From Panorpa germanica (lineage: Eukaryota > Arthropoda > Insecta > Mecoptera > Panorpidae), in NCBI GenBank assembly GCA_963678705.1, contig OY783217.1, positions 5,518,001 to 5,582,000 on the forward strand: a stretch of 64,000 nucleotides of DNA. The letters run 5' to 3'. Both the position numbers and the translations under genes were made by a program. This document shows, piece after piece, positions 60,485-64,000 of this stretch (position 1 is its first letter; the number at the start of each line of letters is the position of its first letter). The notes below the pieces were generated by a model, which saw only the letters and a program-made list of their open reading frames with translations, made no database searches and was not told the origin of the DNA.

Positions 60485-61350
60485 TCATATATTATAATGT
60501 CCCAGGTGTATATTTATATGTTTATATGTTTATATGTTTATATGTTTGTTTGTTGCTGAAATTCGTATGGTAGAATGAAAACGGCTCCGTCAATGTTTTT
60601 GAAAGTTTGCTATTTCGTAGAGAAAAAAATTCTAAGACTTTTGGCGTCCCCGGATTTTTCCCTGAATTTCCTGGAAACCCGTAATTTTGGAAAAACTGGA
60701 AAAAAAGTGAACCCTTTTTTGCTGTATTACTTTTAATTCGTAAAAGATAGAAAGTTGAAATTTTGCATGTGTATTAAGATATTCAATTCTGACATTTCTC
60801 AAAAATTAGAAATTCAAAAAGTGAAAAAGGGGGGGTTGAAGAAATTCGGGGGCCCAGTAGGAAACTTTGGAGAAAGTTCATATTCAGAATTCTAGAATAA
60901 TTAAGTATATTATTAATGAAAAAAAATTCAAAATTTCAAAATTTTATTTGGGGGCACGGGGGCAGTGTTTGCCAAGAGTAAAAATTGTGCTAGAAAGTTG
61001 AAATTTTGTATATAGGCTAACCTTGGTAACTTATTTACGAATCGAAAAAAAAAATCGCAAATTTTGAAAAAAAGTTGGTCAAATAACGCATAAATTGAAA
61101 ATATTTTTTATTTTGATAAAAAAAAAATATTTTTTTTGTCAATTTATTATTGAGCGAGTTTATTATTTCAATTTAAAAATAGAGTTAAATATGAAATATA
61201 ATTACGAATTATTTTATTGGTTTCAAATCATACACGCCAAAAAGACGTCCCTTTGCGACGGGGATAAACGTTCCTGGAATTTAAATTTTTACATGAAGTT
61301 CAAGCCACACACAAAAGGCAAACGTCGCTTGCGACGGGGGCAAAAGCTAG
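60485..61350 (+). mobile_element. Non-autonomous Helitron, copy H3
   Basis: Starts TCATATATTATAATGTCCC after A; carries TATATGTT-type 8-bp units at 60,513-60,546; ends with the CGTCGC-TT-GCGACG hairpin and CTAG. Closely similar to H1 and H2, 53 kb away, in the same orientation. Confidence 0.8.
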
Positions 61351-62141
61351 TCCTATATTATAATGTCCGAGGTGTATGTTTGTTTTCTTATATGTTTATA
61401 TGTTTACGCGATTCGTATGGTAGCTCGAAAACGGCTCCATGGAAGTTTTTAAAAATTTCCTATTTCGTAGAGAAAAAAATTCTAAGACTTTTGCCGTCCC
61501 CGAATTTTCCCCTGAATTTCCTGGAAACCCGTAATTTTGGAAAAACTGGAAAAAAAGTGATCCCTTTTTTGCTGTATTACTTTCAAGTCGTAAAAGATAG
61601 AAAGTTGAAATTTTGCATGTGTATTAAGCTATTTAATGCTGACATTTCTCAAAAATTAGAATTTCAAAAATAGAAAAAGGGGGGGTTGAAGAAATTCGGG
61701 GGCCCGGTAGGGAACTTTGGAGAAAGTTCATATTCTGGATTGTAGAATAATTAAGTATATTATTAATAAAAAAAAATTCAAAATTTCAAAATTTTATTTG
61801 GGGGCACGGGGGCAGTATTTTCCGAGAGTAAAAATTGTGCTAGAAAGTTGAAATTTTGTATATAGGCTAACCTTGGTAACTTATTTACGAATCGAAAAAA
61901 AAAATCCCAAATTTTGAAAAAAAGTTGGTCAAATAACGCATAAATTGAAAATATTTTTTATTTTGATAAAAAAATAATATTTTTTTAGTCAACTTATATG
62001 TGTGTATATGTGCGCGAGTTTATTTATTATTTCAATTTAAAAATAGAACAGTTAAATATGAAATTTAATTACAAATTATTTTATTGGATTCAAATGATAC
62101 ACGCCAAAAAGACGTCGCATTGCGAAGGGGGTAAACTCAAG
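61351..62141 (+). mobile_element. Non-autonomous Helitron, copy H4
   Basis: Starts TCCTATATTATAATGTCC immediately after the CTAG of H3. Its end is mutated: the hairpin reads CGTCGCATTGCGAAG and the terminus CTCAAG. It is followed at once by H5. The long frame at 61,095-61,673 spans the H3-H4 junction and is accidental. Confidence 0.75.
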
Positions 62142-62930
62142 TATATTATAAAGTCCCAAGTATATATTTATATTCTTATATGTTTATGTGTTTATATGTT
62201 TGGTTCGAATTTTGTATGGCATCTCGAAAACGGCTCCAGGGAAGTTTTTAAAAATTTCCTATTTCGTAGAGAAAAAAATTCTAAGACTTTTGGCGTCCCC
62301 GGATTTTTCCCTGAATTTCCTGGAAACCCGTCATTTTGGAAAAACTGGAAAAAAAGTGATCCCTTTTTTGCTGTATTACTTTTAATTCGTATAAGATAGA
62401 AAGTTGAAATTTTGCATGTGTATTAGGGTATTCAATGCTGACATTTCTCAAAAATTAGAATTTTAAAAATTGAAAAAGGGGGGGTTAAAAAAAATTCGGG
62501 GGCCCGGTAGGGAACTTTGGAGAAAATTCATTTTCTGGATTCTAGAATAATTAAGTATATTATTAATAAAAAAAAAATTCAAAATTTTAAAATTTTATTA
62601 GGGGGCACGGGGGCAGTATTTGCCGAGAGTAAAAATTGTGCTAGAAAGTTGAAATTTTGTATATAGCCTAACCTTGGCAACTTATTTACGAATCGAAAAA
62701 GAAATCCCAAATTTTGAAAAAAAGTTGTCGCATAAATTCAAAATATTTTTTATTTTGATATAAAAAATGTATTTTCTTAGTCAGTTTGTATGAAAAATTA
62801 ATTGTTATTAAATGTTAAATCAATATAGGACGAGTTTATTTATTATTTCAATTTAAAAATTAAATTTTGACTTGAAATTCAAGCCACTCACAAAAAACAA
62901 ACGTCGCTTGCGACGGGGGTAAAAGCTAGT
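62142..62930 (+). mobile_element. Non-autonomous Helitron, copy H5
   Basis: Starts TATATTATAAAGTCCCAAG directly after H4 and ends with the intact hairpin and CTAG followed by T. It carries the same GGGGGCCCGGTAGG and GGGGGCACGGGGGC blocks. Confidence 0.75.
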
Positions 62931-63259
62931 GTAAAATATAAATTCATATTCAATAAAACAGCAAGTGAAATAAATTCGGATATGATCGTTATAAAAAGAT
63001 TCAGTTCAAAATTTAAAGAGAAAATATGAAAAATAAATAAAATAAGAATCACTAATTTCATGGCAGTTTTCATAGATATGATATAATTAGTTGCATATGA
63101 GCATCAGCTTTATACTTGTTCGACCTCAATGCCTTTTTACGCACCTTGGGCCATGTATACCCAGACATTGTTATTCCACATAATTTTCAAGGTTTTTAGA
63201 TAAAGTTTTGCATACATTTTCAATAATTGCAAATTGCTTATCTAAGTTATAATATTATA
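62931..63259. other. AT-rich spacer between Helitrons
   Basis: No supported feature. Confidence 0.4.
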
Positions 63260-63872
63260 TCCTATATTATAATGTTCCAAGTGCAAATTTATTTGTTTGT
63301 ATGCTTACGCGATTCGTATGGTGGCTGGAAAACGGCTGCGCGCCTTTTCTTGAAAATTGTCTATTTCCCTGAATTTGCTGGGAAACCGTAATTTTGGAAA
63401 AAATTAAAAAAATCTTTTTTACTTTATGCTCTATAACATTCAATTCCTAAAAGATAGAAAGTTGAAATTTGGCATGTGTATTTTTTGAAAATTAGAAATT
63501 GAAAAATTGGAAACGGGGGCTTTTAGAAAATTAGGGGGCCCGGTAGGAAACTTTAGAGAAAACTCTAATTTCGGATTACTTAATAATAAAATGTTATTAA
63601 AAAATTAAAATACAAAATTCAAAAATTTTATTTGGGGGTACGGGGGCGGCTTTTGCCGAGGGGAAAAATTGGGCTAGAAAGTTGAAATTTTATATATGGG
63701 CTAACTTTGGTACCTAATTTACGAATCAAAAAAAATCCCAAATCCCCTTTAAAAAAAAGTTAGTCAAATAACGAATGAATTGAAAATATTTTCAATAATT
63801 TAATTCAATTTGAAATGAAATTCAATTCACATACAAAAGACAGTCGTCGGTTACGACGGGGGTAAACTCTAG
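63260..63872 (+). mobile_element. Non-autonomous Helitron, divergent copy H6
   Basis: Starts TCCTATATTATAATGTTCC after A and ends CTCTAG before T. The body is shorter and more diverged than H1-H5, and the hairpin is degraded (CGTCGGTTACGACG). It probably represents an older subfamily. Confidence 0.75.
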
Positions 63873-64000
63873 TTTAATTTATAAATAATAATCTGTGACA
63901 ACTGGAATTTGAATTTAAAATATTCAAATATTTTTCGTTTTAATAATTATATATAATTATTATAATTATTGTAAATAATTATTATATATACAAAATATAT

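Noticed and set aside
61095..61673. A 192-codon open frame, the longest in the window.
   Set aside because: It spans the junction of two non-coding Helitrons (H3-H4), is translated low-complexity sequence, and parallel frames in the other copies differ. It is not a gene.
61998..62399. A 133-codon frame in the Helitron array.
   Set aside because: It crosses the H4-H5 junction and has no Rep or helicase motif.
1..64000. CRISPR arrays, rRNA genes, riboswitches or bacterial operons.
   Set aside because: None were seen. The gene structure is eukaryotic, and the short regular repeats present are microsatellites or transposon parts.

Overview
The window is AT-rich, intron-rich, repeat-rich DNA from an animal, almost certainly an insect. 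Only about 3 kb of the 64 kb is convincingly protein-coding. The coding exons are short, have GT-AG introns and are clearly richer in GC than their surroundings. The gene content (a dyschronic/whirlin-type PDZ gene and an ER DnaJ of the DNAJB11/shriveled type), the Jockey- and R1-like LINE remnants and the Helitron types fit an insect. One Helitron type resembles elements I associate with Lepidoptera, but the order is not settled.

Layout. 1-16,030: AT-rich DNA with a LINE remnant (3,966-4,400), SINE pieces, a tandem pair of non-autonomous Helitrons (6,820-8,490) and a MITE (15,095-15,515). 16,031-16,111: a likely 81-nt exon. 16,112-34,078: probably one long intron of the PDZ gene, holding SINEs, another Helitron, a LINE insertion with a 15-bp target-site duplication, MITEs and an hAT-like element. 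34,079-34,643: the last two exons of the dyschronic/whirlin orthologue (+). 34,644-42,355: non-coding, with a 34-bp perfect palindrome and a triple CACGTG module. 42,738-47,406 (-): an eight-exon gene, reconstructed here, for a 459-residue signal-peptide, C2H2, single-pass membrane protein of unknown function. 47,976-49,450 (+): a complete four-exon DNAJB11/shriveled gene, divergently transcribed from it. 49,451-64,000: repeat-dominated DNA with nested MITEs, a tandemly duplicated putative first exon (51,850-53,290) and a second Helitron array (60,485-63,872).

Most notable: the divergent pair sharing a 569-bp promoter with a near-perfect ER stress response element; a classical C2H2 finger in what should be the lumenal or extracellular part of a membrane protein; the duplicated first-exon candidate with a conserved reading frame and splice phase; a MITE family with CCCAGTAAACA ends flanked by variable 2-bp duplications; and Helitrons joined head to tail at their CTAG ends. 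I found no CRISPR array, rRNA, complete tRNA gene or intact transposase.
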